DNA from: an uncultured Porphyromonadaceae bacterium
GTDB taxonomy: Bacteria > Bacteroidota > Bacteroidia > Bacteroidales > Muribaculaceae
Direction of reading: 5' to 3'
Assembly (NCBI GenBank): GCA_905193995.1
Contig: CAJJQT010000055.1
Coordinates: forward strand, 1 to 9,071
Length of the DNA stretch: 9,071 nucleotides
This document shows positions 1-6,581 of this stretch, one piece after another. The notes beneath the pieces are model-generated. The model had not been told where the DNA came from, made no database searches, and saw nothing but the letters and a program-made list of their open reading frames with translations. Made by a program: the position numbers and the translations under genes. How positions within the stretch are numbered: the first letter of the stretch is position 1; each line of letters begins with the position of its first letter.

Positions 1-535
1 TTACAGTCAGCTCGCCTGTGAGAGAATCCATGATGTAGCCGGCGACACGAACGTCAGCGGCCATCAGCGGATGGTTGCGCACCAGATCGACCGTCTCCGC
101 GACCGCGGCCCGGGTGTCGTCGAAACCATGCAGCCACGAGTCAAGATCTATGCCGCAGTGACGCATAAGAGTTATGTGCTCCTCACTTACACCGCGCTCT
201 TTCATCAGGTGCAGCATCTCCCCGGCATTCATGCCCTGCACGCCGCAGCCCGTGTGACCTATGACCATAATCTCGTTCACACCGAGTTCATACACGGCCA
301 CCAGAAGTGATCTCATCGTCGAGTCAAACGGATTGGTGATGGTGCCTCCGGCATTCTTGATTATTTTCACGTCGCCGTTGCGAATGCCCAGGGCTGCGGG
401 CAGAAGCTCCACCAGACGCGTATCCATGCATGTGACTATGGCAATGCGCTTGTCGGGGTACTTGGATGTGGCGAACCGTTCGTAGCCGCGCGAAGCCACA
501 AATTCGCGGTTGTGGCGCAGTATATCTTCAATCAT
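1..535 (-). CDS. beta-class carbonic anhydrase (clade D-like), 3' end outside window
   Basis: Catalyses reversible hydration of CO2 to bicarbonate in the cytoplasm; no signal peptide is visible. The reading frame opens at ATG 533-535 and stays open to the window edge, giving 178 residues with no stop (TAA at the edge is out of frame). Visible family signatures are the TCMDTR motif with zinc ligand Cys36 and the Asp38-Arg40 dyad, and GHTGCG with zinc ligands His94 and Cys97. The stretch LVELLPAALGIRNGDVKIIK (41-60) followed by NAGG matches the short clade D beta-enzymes (YtiB-like, from memory about 185-190 residues), so only roughly 10 residues should be missing. It is transcribed divergently from fabG across a 92-bp gap. 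Bicarbonate feeds acetyl-CoA carboxylase, so a link to fatty acid synthesis is conceivable but inferred from position only. Catalytic residues look intact; the family call is firm. Confidence 0.93.
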   Translation of the reverse strand, partial: MIEDILRHNREFVASRGYERFATSKYPDKRIAIVTCMDTRLVELLPAALGIRNGDVKIIKNAGGTITNPFDSTMRSLLVAVYELGVNEIMVIGHTGCGVQGMNAGEMLHLMKERGVSEEHITLMRHCGIDLDSWLHGFDDTRAAVAETVDLVRNHPLMAADVRVAGYIMDSLTGELTV

Positions 536-560
536 AGCGATAAAATGAATGTTTGCGGCG

Positions 561-568
561 CTAAGTTA
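561..568 (-). promoter_or_regulatory. possible -7 promoter element of the carbonic anhydrase gene
   Basis: On the minus strand this reads TAACTTAG, seven of eight matches to the Bacteroides -7 consensus TAnnTTTG, about 26 nt upstream of the carbonic anhydrase ATG. No convincing -33 TTG lies at the expected spacing, so this is a weak call. Confidence 0.3.
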
Positions 569-591
569 CACAAAATTCCGAAAAGAATTGC

Positions 592-599
592 TAACTTTG
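592..599 (+). promoter_or_regulatory. -7 promoter element of fabG
   Basis: The octamer TAACTTTG matches TAnnTTTG fully. It ends 28 nt before the fabG ATG, which would give a leader of about 20-25 nt. The -33 region is not clear. With the weaker element at 561-568 it would form a compact divergent promoter region. Confidence 0.5.
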
Positions 600-627
600 C
601 GTCATCAAAACTACTAAACCGAAAGAA

Positions 628-1374
628 ATGAAATTACTTGAAGGAAAAACCGCCCTGATCACAGGCGCGGCCCGCGGCATCGGCAAGGCCCTTGCGCTGC
701 GCTTCGCCCAGGAGGGCGCCAACATAGCATTCACCGACCTGGTAATCGACGAAAACGGCAAGGCTACCGAAGCCGAGATCGCCGCTCTCGGCGTCAAAGC
801 CAAGGGGTACGCTTCGAATGCAGCCGATTTCCAGCAGACCCAGGAAGTCGTGAAGCAGGTAAAGGACGACTTCGGTTCGATCGACATTCTGGTCAACAAC
901 GCCGGTATAACCAAGGATGGCCTGATGATGCGCATGACCGAGCAGCAGTGGGACGCCGTGATAGCCGTCAACCTCAAGAGCGCGTTCAATTTCATCAACG
1001 CCGTTCTGCCCGTCATGCTGCGCCAGCGCTCGGGCTCGATCATCAATATGGCTTCCGTAGTCGGCGTACACGGCAACGCAGGCCAGTCTAACTATGCAGC
1101 ATCCAAAGCCGGCCTGATCGCTCTAGCCAAGAGCATCGCCCAGGAAGTAGGCTCGCGCGGCATCCGTGCCAACGCCATCGCCCCGGGCTTCATAGAGACT
1201 GCCATGACAGCCGCGCTCCCTGACGACGTGCGCGCCGAATGGGTCAAGAAAATTCCCCTGCGCCGCGGCGGCAAGGTCGAGGATATCGCCAACGTGGCCC
1301 TGTTCCTCGCTTCGGATCTGTCGTCGTATGTAAGCGGCCAGGTCATCCAGGTCGACGGCGGCATGAACATGTAA
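628..1374 (+). CDS. fabG: 3-oxoacyl-[acyl-carrier-protein] reductase FabG
   Basis: NADPH-dependent short-chain dehydrogenase/reductase that reduces 3-oxoacyl-ACP to 3-hydroxyacyl-ACP in the fatty acid elongation cycle, in the cytoplasm. The 248-residue length is typical. Visible features are the dinucleotide-binding TGAARGIG at 12-19, NNAG at 90-93, and the catalytic tetrad Asn115, Ser143, Tyr156 and Lys160 (YAASK). The C-terminal SGQVIQVDGGMNM is characteristic of FabG and not of most other SDRs. The ATG at 628 follows GAAAGAA and lies just before the start of the Rossmann fold; no upstream in-frame alternative is needed. The gene stands alone between a divergent carbonic anhydrase and a terminator, not inside a fab cluster. 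A different SDR substrate cannot be fully excluded, but FabG is the best call. Confidence 0.93.
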   Translation: MKLLEGKTALITGAARGIGKALALRFAQEGANIAFTDLVIDENGKATEAEIAALGVKAKGYASNAADFQQTQEVVKQVKDDFGSIDILVNNAGITKDGLMMRMTEQQWDAVIAVNLKSAFNFINAVLPVMLRQRSGSIINMASVVGVHGNAGQSNYAASKAGLIALAKSIAQEVGSRGIRANAIAPGFIETAMTAALPDDVRAEWVKKIPLRRGGKVEDIANVALFLASDLSSYVSGQVIQVDGGMNM

Positions 1375-1397
1375 CATTTCAGCTCGACAGCATACTC

Positions 1398-1430
1398 AAA
1401 GCCTCGGCCCCGGCCGGGGCTTTGTTGTTT
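1398..1430 (+). terminator. Rho-independent terminator of fabG
   Basis: Eleven paired positions, 1398-1408 against 1413-1423, form a GC-rich stem with one G-U pair and a CCCG loop. It is followed by a T-rich tail (TTTGTTGTTTG). It lies 24 nt after the fabG stop codon. Confidence 0.85.
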
Positions 1431-1492
1431 GTTGCATTCTTTTAACACTGTGCAACAACGCGTGGAACAGTCATCTGAGCTGCTCAAGAATT

Positions 1493-1508
1493 TATGTTGT
1501 ATAACATA
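1493..1508. repeat. short AT-rich palindrome upstream of ndk
   Basis: TATGTT and AACATA are perfect 6-bp inverted arms around GTAT, followed by TTTTT at 1509-1513. It could be an operator half-site pair or a very weak hairpin. The stem is too AT-rich to be a convincing terminator, and chance is possible in sequence of this composition. Confidence 0.3.
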
Positions 1509-1554
1509 TTTTTGATTAACAATCTAATTATCCAATGTTTATATTCATAAAATA

Positions 1555-1562
1555 TAAGTTTG
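1555..1562 (+). promoter_or_regulatory. possible distal promoter -7 element for ndk
   Basis: TAAGTTTG matches TAnnTTTG fully but lies over 100 nt upstream of ndk in AT-rich sequence, where chance matches are more likely. No clear -33 element was found. Confidence 0.3.
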
Positions 1563-1619
1563 TAAAATCGTTTAGCAAAATTTAAGGTTTAAAAAGTTCC
1601 ACAAAAGAAAGAATTTCCG

Positions 1620-1627
1620 TACCTTTG
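1620..1627 (+). promoter_or_regulatory. -7 promoter element of ndk
   Basis: TACCTTTG is a full match to TAnnTTTG, 39 nt before the ndk ATG, predicting a leader of about 33 nt. A TTCC at 1597-1600 sits roughly where a -33 element would be, but is not a canonical TTG. The same octamer occurs before rpsO on the other strand. Confidence 0.6.
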
Positions 1628-1666
1628 AAGTGTTCGCGAAAAGCGTAAACATATATTAACATAACC

Positions 1667-2128
1667 ATGGAGCAAACGTTCATTATCTTAAAACCGTCAG
1701 CCATCAAGCGCAGCCTTGTGGGCGACGTCATCACCCGATTCCAGCGCAAGGGTCTTTTCATCAACGGCATCAAGATGATGCAGCTCGACGAGGCAATTCT
1801 CCGTCAGCACTACGCACATCTTGTCGACCGTCCCTTCTTCCCGTCGCTGGTTCGATCGATGACCTCGACCCCGGTGATCGTGATGGTACTCGCGGGCAAG
1901 GACGTGGTGAACGTAGTGCGCTCGATGGTTGGCGCCACCAATTGTCGTGCCGCCGCGCCAGGCACTATCCGCGGCGACTTCGGCATGTCGGGCCAGGAAA
2001 ACATCGTGCACGCCTCCGACTCGCCCGAGAATGCGGTAATCGAAATCAACCGCTTCTTCAGCCCCGAGGAACTCTTCAGCTACGATATGCCGACTCAGCC
2101 CTCGATCTACGCTCCCGACGAACTGTAA
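1667..2128 (+). CDS. ndk: nucleoside diphosphate kinase
   Basis: Transfers the gamma-phosphate of ATP to other nucleoside diphosphates through a phospho-histidine intermediate, balancing NTP and dNTP pools in the cytoplasm. The 153 residues span one complete NDK domain. The active-site histidine is His115 in ENIVHASDSPENA, with the nucleotide-contact Lys9 in LKPSA, Arg85, the APGTIRGDF segment (97-105) and Asn112 all visible. The usual KPDA/KPDG near the N terminus reads KPSA. As recalled, Bacteroidota enzymes vary at that position, so this is not a sign of inactivity. ATG 1667 (ACCATGG context) starts directly at the first beta strand. The M23-LysM gene starts 35 nt after the stop with no terminator between, so the two are probably cotranscribed. 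The family call is very secure. Confidence 0.96.
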   Translation: MEQTFIILKPSAIKRSLVGDVITRFQRKGLFINGIKMMQLDEAILRQHYAHLVDRPFFPSLVRSMTSTPVIVMVLAGKDVVNVVRSMVGATNCRAAAPGTIRGDFGMSGQENIVHASDSPENAVIEINRFFSPEELFSYDMPTQPSIYAPDEL

Positions 2129-2163
2129 CCGACATAAAGCATAAACCAATCTCTCCGAATAAA

Positions 2164-3168
2164 ATGCAGATAAAAATGACACTCTCCAGAAAATTCTCCA
2201 CAATAGCGGTGCTCGCACTGAGCCTCGGATTCAGCGCCGGCATCGCAGCACAGAACTACCGCCTTCCCGGCCAGCACACCCAGCAGCACGGCGATCTTAT
2301 CGCAATGCAGGGAACCGGATCGGTCGAAGTCGACAACACCACCAAATACCTTGAAACGCTGTTCGGAGAGGAAGAAGAACCTGAATTCGACATCTACACT
2401 GAAGGTTGGAACAGCGGCTTCGTCAACTGCTACAGCGGCGTTGAAGTGCCCCAGACAGCTGTAATCGACGTCCGCAACTTCCACATCCCCCACCCCGGCT
2501 ACATCACATCGCCCTACGGATACCGTCCGCGCTTCCGCCGCATGCACAAAGGCATCGACATAAAGGCCAACACAGGCGATACAATCCGCGCAGCATTCGA
2601 CGGCAAAGTACGCCTGACCAAATACGAGGCCCGCGGCTACGGCTACTATGTGGTGATCCGCCACACTAACGATCTGGAGACCGTCTACGGCCACATGACC
2701 AAATTCCTCGTCAAACCCGACGAATACGTCCGCGCAGGCGATCCGATCGGTCTGGCAGGCAATACAGGCCGCTCATTCGGCTCGCACCTTCACTTCGAGA
2801 CCCGCTACATGGGCTACGCCATTAACCCCGCCGCAATCTTCGACTTTCCCAACCAGACAACCCATACCGACTTCTATACATTCGACAAAAACCACTATCA
2901 GGAAGCCCGCAACTTCGACCCGCGCGCCAATGAGGCCTACGCCCAGCAGTACCGCGCGACGCACAAAGTTGAATACGGCTCGGCAAGCAGCTCTCGCGGC
3001 AGTTCCGCATCGAATGGCGGCGGCTCGAAATACTACACCGTCCGTTCGGGCGACTCGCTCAGCCGCATCGCCTCGCGCAACGGCACCACTGTCCGTAACC
3101 TCTGCCGCCTTAACGGCCTGACCACTTCGTCGAAAATCAAGCCCGGACAGAAGATCCGCATTCGCTGA
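2164..3168 (+). CDS. exported M23 peptidase with C-terminal LysM domain
   Basis: Probable periplasmic peptidoglycan endopeptidase of the LytM/M23 zinc family. With the start at ATG 2164 it has 334 residues. Residues 1-29 form a signal peptide (basic MQIKMTLSRK, hydrophobic core, AGIAA before Gln30). Residues 31-105 are an N-terminal region with the acidic run GEEEEPEFD (68-76). The M23 domain covers about 110-225, with zinc ligands His128 and Asp132 (HKGID), His177 (YGHM) and His208-Leu-His210 (SHLHFE), so all catalytic positions are present. A Ser/Gly-rich linker (about 272-288) leads to one LysM domain (about 289-333, YTVRSGDSLSRIA), which binds glycan. The frame is open further upstream into ndk, but an earlier start would bury the signal peptide; ATG 2176 is an equally plausible alternative. 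It lies 35 nt after ndk and is followed by a terminator. Intact active site implies a real hydrolase, not an activator of the EnvC type. Confidence 0.92.
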   Translation: MQIKMTLSRKFSTIAVLALSLGFSAGIAAQNYRLPGQHTQQHGDLIAMQGTGSVEVDNTTKYLETLFGEEEEPEFDIYTEGWNSGFVNCYSGVEVPQTAVIDVRNFHIPHPGYITSPYGYRPRFRRMHKGIDIKANTGDTIRAAFDGKVRLTKYEARGYGYYVVIRHTNDLETVYGHMTKFLVKPDEYVRAGDPIGLAGNTGRSFGSHLHFETRYMGYAINPAAIFDFPNQTTHTDFYTFDKNHYQEARNFDPRANEAYAQQYRATHKVEYGSASSSRGSSASNGGGSKYYTVRSGDSLSRIASRNGTTVRNLCRLNGLTTSSKIKPGQKIRIR

Positions 3169-3196
3169 ACGAGATAACACACTGATGTATAAATAA

Positions 3197-3232
3197 CGGG
3201 AGCTGCCGCGCACGGTTGCTCCCGGTGTTTTT
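3197..3232 (+). terminator. hairpin terminator after the M23-LysM gene
   Basis: CGGGAGC at 3197-3203 pairs perfectly with GCTCCCG at 3218-3224. A smaller inner stem (CCG 3206-3208 with CGG 3213-3215) extends it. The tail GTGTTTTT follows. It lies 28 nt after the M23 stop and ends 11 nt before the next gene's start codon, so it must also sit in the leader of any read-through transcript. Confidence 0.75.
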
Positions 3233-3243
3233 AGGAAACCACG

Positions 3244-4248
3244 ATGACCGCCCGACGAATCATTATCATAGCCCTGGCAACGCTGGCCTGCCTCGTACCC
3301 ATTGGAGCGAGCGGCATGAACGAAGGCGATTTCGCAAAAATTATAGCCAGATACGACGTCGCCGACACGGTGATGGCGGCTCCCGACGCCGGATCGTTCT
3401 GGTCGTTGCTGCAGATGACCGACCCACAGTTCCGCAAGACAGCCAAATCGATGAGCGGCAAGGGCGACAAGGACCTCAAGAGAGTGATGATCTCGACCCT
3501 GTCGGCCTGCGACACGTACTTCCGCGAGGTTTCGGTCGACGGCTCACTGTACAGTTTCAGCGAGAGTATCATCGACCGCTCGGGCCTGCGCGGCATCTCA
3601 CCTACAGCCATCATGAGCGTAACAGACGAATCCGACATCGCGTCGTTCAGTTACCCCAACGGTTATTTTTTCATCACCAAGCCACTCTATGACCTGCTCG
3701 GCTGCGACTCAGCGGCCGTGCTGGCGCTCATCTCGGCCGAGGGAGCCCACTATGCCCTGCAGCATGCCTACGCGCATTCGAAATGGGAGAAATCACGCCG
3801 CAACAAGCGCCGTTTCTGGCAGATTTTCGGAGCTGCGGCAATCACAGCGGCCGGTATCATCGCAGACCAGGCCACGGACGGTTACTATTCGCCCGCAATC
3901 GAACTTGCAGCAATGGCGGCCGTGACGCTCATGGCCATCGACCATTCGCCCCGCTACGGTATGCTCTACACGCCCGAACAAATCTTTCAGGCCGATATCG
4001 TCGCATACCGCTATATGGAATGGGCCGGCTACGGAGGCCGCGCATACATCGACGCGTTGCGCCGAGCCGGATTCCACCTCGACGCGTCGAATCCGCAGTC
4101 CGATGCGCCTCAGGTGACCGAACGTCTGGCACTTCTCGAGTATCTCGACGCCAATCCGCAGCTGCGCGCCAAAGCCAGGCAGCGCGGTCGGCACCCGAAA
4201 CCGGTCGCGCCATATCAGACGCTGCTGGCGCCCTCAAACTATCGTTAA
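3244..4248 (+). CDS. M48-family-like membrane protein with degenerate zinc site (probable pseudo-protease)
   Basis: The 334 residues follow the M48 (HtpX/Ste24-like) layout. A signal peptide or anchor spans 1-23. The segment IMSVTDESDIASFSYPNGYF (123-142) followed by FIT matches the pre-catalytic strands in which M48 enzymes carry a 'p-iNAfa-pgG-i-vt' pattern. The helix LISAEGAHYALQH (162-174) sits where HExxH belongs. Two hydrophobic stretches (about 193-209 and 217-232) follow, then YTPEQIFQADIVAYRYMEWA (242-261) before GY aligns with the ExEAD...AGY region. The first zinc His is Ala165, and the Glu ligand four residues before Asp251 is Ile247; Glu166 and His169 remain. Two of three metal ligands are lost while the fold pattern is kept, so proteolysis is unlikely; a binding or regulatory role is inference. 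The ATG at 3244 is needed for the signal peptide. The frame is intact, with no sign of decay. It leads a three-gene plus-strand run. Confidence 0.7.
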   Translation: MTARRIIIIALATLACLVPIGASGMNEGDFAKIIARYDVADTVMAAPDAGSFWSLLQMTDPQFRKTAKSMSGKGDKDLKRVMISTLSACDTYFREVSVDGSLYSFSESIIDRSGLRGISPTAIMSVTDESDIASFSYPNGYFFITKPLYDLLGCDSAAVLALISAEGAHYALQHAYAHSKWEKSRRNKRRFWQIFGAAAITAAGIIADQATDGYYSPAIELAAMAAVTLMAIDHSPRYGMLYTPEQIFQADIVAYRYMEWAGYGGRAYIDALRRAGFHLDASNPQSDAPQVTERLALLEYLDANPQLRAKARQRGRHPKPVAPYQTLLAPSNYR

Positions 4249-4250
4249 TC

Positions 4251-4258
4251 TTTATTTG
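4251..4258 (+). promoter_or_regulatory. weak promoter-like element before the DUF3298 lipoprotein
   Basis: TTTATTTG matches seven of eight positions of TAnnTTTG and lies 40 nt before the ATG at 4299, directly after the preceding stop. The 50-bp AT-rich gap would have room for an internal promoter, but the match is poor. Confidence 0.2.
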
Positions 4259-4298
4259 TTTATCCCTAAAAATTTATACATCAAAGAAGCGAAGAAAA

Positions 4299-5135
4299 AT
4301 GAAACGACTTTTACCCGTCTTAACGGTACTTGCGATCATAGCTGCCGCCGGAACCTCATCCTGCAAAAAGGAAGCCGAGACGGACAACTCCACCATAGCT
4401 TTCTCGACCATGACCGGCAGCGCCACATACACGTTGCTCAACTCGGCCAAGGATTTCAACCGCGATTCTGATCTCGTGTACTTCGACTCGGCATCGATAG
4501 TCATGCCTACGGTCATCTACAATCAGGACATCTCCAAACTTCAGGACACGATCATAGCCGCCGCTTTCGACACCGTCAGCATTGACCATGCCCAGGCTAT
4601 GAACAGCGCTTTCGTGGCCGCGGCCTCCGAGTCGGGTTACCAGATCGAACCGACGCAGACGCGCCCCGGCCAGCAGTTCTATTCCGACGGGAATACCATC
4701 ATCTCGGGCGATGTGTTCTCACTCACACCCCACCTGCTCACATACCGTATAAGCAAAGAAATCTATCAGCCCGGCGATGCGCACGGCCTTACCGTCAACC
4801 GCTACATAACCTATCTGACTGACAAAGGTTGTCTGATGCCGCTCTCGTATATCTTCACGCCCGAAGGCATAGCCGAGCTGCCCGGAGTGATAGCGTCGCG
4901 CGCCAAAGATCTTGCCCGGCAGATAGGCAAGACCGACATCAACTCGCTGCCGGCCAACGACAACTACTACATAGCGCTCGACGGATCGATAGTCTTCGTA
5001 TACGAGCCGTATGAGGCCGCCAGTTTCTCGCAGGGCGAGATCGCCATACCCTTCTATTCATATCAGCTCCGCGAGTTCATGACAGCCGAAGGCCTGGCGC
5101 TCTTCAACCTCGACATCGAGGATCCTGACGACTGA
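4299..5135 (+). CDS. DUF3298 (RsiV-like) domain lipoprotein
   Basis: Predicted lipoprotein of 278 residues. The N terminus MKRLLPVLTVLAIIAAAGTS leads into a lipobox ending at Cys22 (TSSC), followed by KKEAETDN, so it should be lipidated and face the periplasm or outer membrane. Residues about 35-160 resemble the DUF4163/PdaC-like region that usually precedes DUF3298. The DUF3298 part covers about 160-262, with the GDAHG motif (159-163), the tyrosine-rich strand NRYITYLTDKG, the LSYIFTPEG turn and YEPYEAASFSQGEIAIPF (235-252), which are hallmarks of this family. The related RsiV domain of Bacillus binds lysozyme; whether this protein binds anything is unknown. No transmembrane helix or sigma-factor-binding segment is present, so it is not an anti-sigma factor like RsiV. 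The start at 4299 is the one that gives a signal peptide. It lies 50 nt after the M48-like gene and 31 nt before the hydrolase, with no terminator on either side. Confidence 0.82.
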   Translation: MKRLLPVLTVLAIIAAAGTSSCKKEAETDNSTIAFSTMTGSATYTLLNSAKDFNRDSDLVYFDSASIVMPTVIYNQDISKLQDTIIAAAFDTVSIDHAQAMNSAFVAAASESGYQIEPTQTRPGQQFYSDGNTIISGDVFSLTPHLLTYRISKEIYQPGDAHGLTVNRYITYLTDKGCLMPLSYIFTPEGIAELPGVIASRAKDLARQIGKTDINSLPANDNYYIALDGSIVFVYEPYEAASFSQGEIAIPFYSYQLREFMTAEGLALFNLDIEDPDD

Positions 5136-5166
5136 TAGCATCAATAATAGAATTAGTAATCTCGCT

Positions 5167-6513
5167 ATGACAAAAACGATCTCTGCGGTTATCGCGACAG
5201 CACTGACCGCAGCAATGAGCTTTTCTGCCGACGCACTCAGCGGCAGCTGGCGCGGCACCCTGAATGCCGGGAGGACCGAGCTGCCTATAGTCCTGACTTT
5301 CGGCACGGATTCCGTCGGCAAGCCCACCTGCAGCTTCATGTCTCCGATGCAGAGCAAGGAAAGCCTGCCTATGACGGTCGACCACTGTACCGACGACTCG
5401 CTGGTGGTGCGGTATCCGAAACTCGGCATCATCTACCGCGCATCGGTCAGCCCTGAACGCATCAGCGGCCGTTTCCGCCAGTTTCTCAGAGGCTTCGACC
5501 TGACGCTGACTCCAGAAATACCTCTGAGCGCACGGCGGCCGCAGACACCTGTCGCGCCGTTCCCCTACACGACGGTTGACACGACCTTCACATCGGCCGA
5601 CGGAACTCTGCTGAGCGGCACCGTCACTCTGCCGGCAGGATTATCAAAGAATATTCCGCTCGTTGTGATGGTCAGCGGAAGCGGGCCCCAGAACCGCGAC
5701 GAGGAAGTTTTCGAGCACCGGCCATTCGCCGTAATAGCCGACTGGCTGGCGCGCAACGGCGTGGCGTCGCTGCGTTATGACGACCGCGGTACAGCTGGCT
5801 CGCAGGGCGACTTCGCCTCATCAACCACATACACATTCCGCGACGACGCCCGAAGCGCCGTAGAGTTTGCCCGCACTCTTCCCGCCATTGGCCGTGTAGG
5901 CATACTCGGGCACTCCGAAGGCGGCACTATAGCTCTGATGCTCGCGGCCGACGGTGTCCCGGATTTCACCATATCGCTCGCCGGCATGGCTGTCAGAGCC
6001 AGGGAGACGCTGATCGCCCAGAACAGGCACCGCGCCGAGCAGACAGGGCTCGACGAATCCACACGCGAAGGCATGTGCAAGCTCCTTGCCATAATTTTCG
6101 ATGAAATGGCCGCACAGTATTCGCGCGGTACAGTAGAGGGTATCGACGTCAACGCTATTATCGCCGCCAACAGCATCGAAATTCCGGATAACCTTGCCGC
6201 AGAGATAGCGCAGTCGGTGAAACAGCGCACACCGTGGTTCGACTGCTTCCTAACGATAGATCCGGACAGCTTCCTCGGCAGGATAAGCTGTCCGGTGCTG
6301 GCGCTGAACGGCGAAAAGGACACACAGGTCAACTGCGACAGCAATCTCAGCGCAATCCGCAATTCCGTGCCGCAGGCAAAGATCATTTCGATGCCCGGCC
6401 TGAACCATCTCTTCCAGCATGCCGACACAGGCGACAGCTCCGAATACGGCAGCATCAGCGAGACTATATCGCCCGAGGTGCTCGACATTATCCTGGAATT
6501 CTGCCGCCGGTAA
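5167..6513 (+). CDS. exported alpha/beta hydrolase with N-terminal beta-rich domain
   Basis: Probable secreted esterase or acyl hydrolase of 448 residues. Residues 1-23 are a signal peptide (MTKTISAVIATALTAAMSFS, then ADA). Residues about 25-115 are a beta-rich domain (SGSWRGTLNAG...LPIVLTF) often found before this hydrolase type in Bacteroidota. The alpha/beta hydrolase domain starts near 135. The SGSGPQNRDEE loop (170-180) probably forms the oxyanion region, followed by RYDDRGTAGS (203-212), nucleophile Ser250 in GHSEGG, probable acid Asp385 (NGEKD) and His414 (GLNHLF). The triad looks complete. Substrate cannot be told from sequence; acetyl-xylan-type or other ester hydrolysis is possible, and some relatives are annotated as dipeptidyl peptidase-like. 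It follows the DUF3298 gene by 31 nt and is the last gene before a terminator. Confidence 0.88.
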   Translation: MTKTISAVIATALTAAMSFSADALSGSWRGTLNAGRTELPIVLTFGTDSVGKPTCSFMSPMQSKESLPMTVDHCTDDSLVVRYPKLGIIYRASVSPERISGRFRQFLRGFDLTLTPEIPLSARRPQTPVAPFPYTTVDTTFTSADGTLLSGTVTLPAGLSKNIPLVVMVSGSGPQNRDEEVFEHRPFAVIADWLARNGVASLRYDDRGTAGSQGDFASSTTYTFRDDARSAVEFARTLPAIGRVGILGHSEGGTIALMLAADGVPDFTISLAGMAVRARETLIAQNRHRAEQTGLDESTREGMCKLLAIIFDEMAAQYSRGTVEGIDVNAIIAANSIEIPDNLAAEIAQSVKQRTPWFDCFLTIDPDSFLGRISCPVLALNGEKDTQVNCDSNLSAIRNSVPQAKIISMPGLNHLFQHADTGDSSEYGSISETISPEVLDIILEFCRR

Positions 6514-6532
6514 AAGGACCATGCAGGACAAT

Positions 6533-6561
6533 AAAAAAATCCGCCTGAGGGCGGATTTTTT
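6533..6561. terminator. bidirectional terminator between the hydrolase and META lipoprotein genes
   Basis: ATCCGCC (6539-6545) pairs with GGCGGAT (6550-6556) around a TGAG loop. It is flanked by an A run on the left (6533-6539) and a T run on the right (6556-6561). The symmetric A/T flanks let it act on both strands. It lies 19 nt after the hydrolase stop and 20 nt beyond the convergent META gene's stop. Confidence 0.9.
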
Positions 6562-6581
6562 ATACTTACATGTAATAACGG

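Larger units (their letters stand above)
1431..1666. other. AT-rich intergenic region upstream of ndk
   Basis: This 236-bp gap has no credible reading frame and is clearly richer in A+T than its flanks. It holds an inverted repeat (TATGTT, 4-nt spacer, AACATA) at 1493-1508 followed by five T residues, and two matches to the Bacteroides -7 promoter consensus at 1555-1562 and 1620-1627. No recognised riboswitch or small RNA was seen. Confidence 0.6.

Noticed and set aside
1667..1700. KPSA instead of KPDA/G near the Ndk N terminus as a sign of an inactive kinase
   Set aside because: The nucleotide-binding lysine, the arginines and the active-site His115 are present, and variation at that position is common in Bacteroidota enzymes as far as I recall.
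1942..2163. Upstream extension of the M23-LysM reading frame into ndk
   Set aside because: The frame is open, but the extension would overlap ndk, is rich in Arg as expected of an out-of-frame reading of ndk, and would bury the clear signal peptide that starts at 2164.
3783..4298. Long open frame ahead of the DUF3298 lipoprotein start, overlapping the M48-like gene
   Set aside because: Its product is Arg-rich nonsense in the shadow of the M48-like gene. The lipoprotein signal starts cleanly at 4299.
5775..6488. Long minus-strand frame opposite the alpha/beta hydrolase
   Set aside because: It lies fully inside the hydrolase gene, which has an intact catalytic triad and signal peptide. The antisense product shows no recognisable family.
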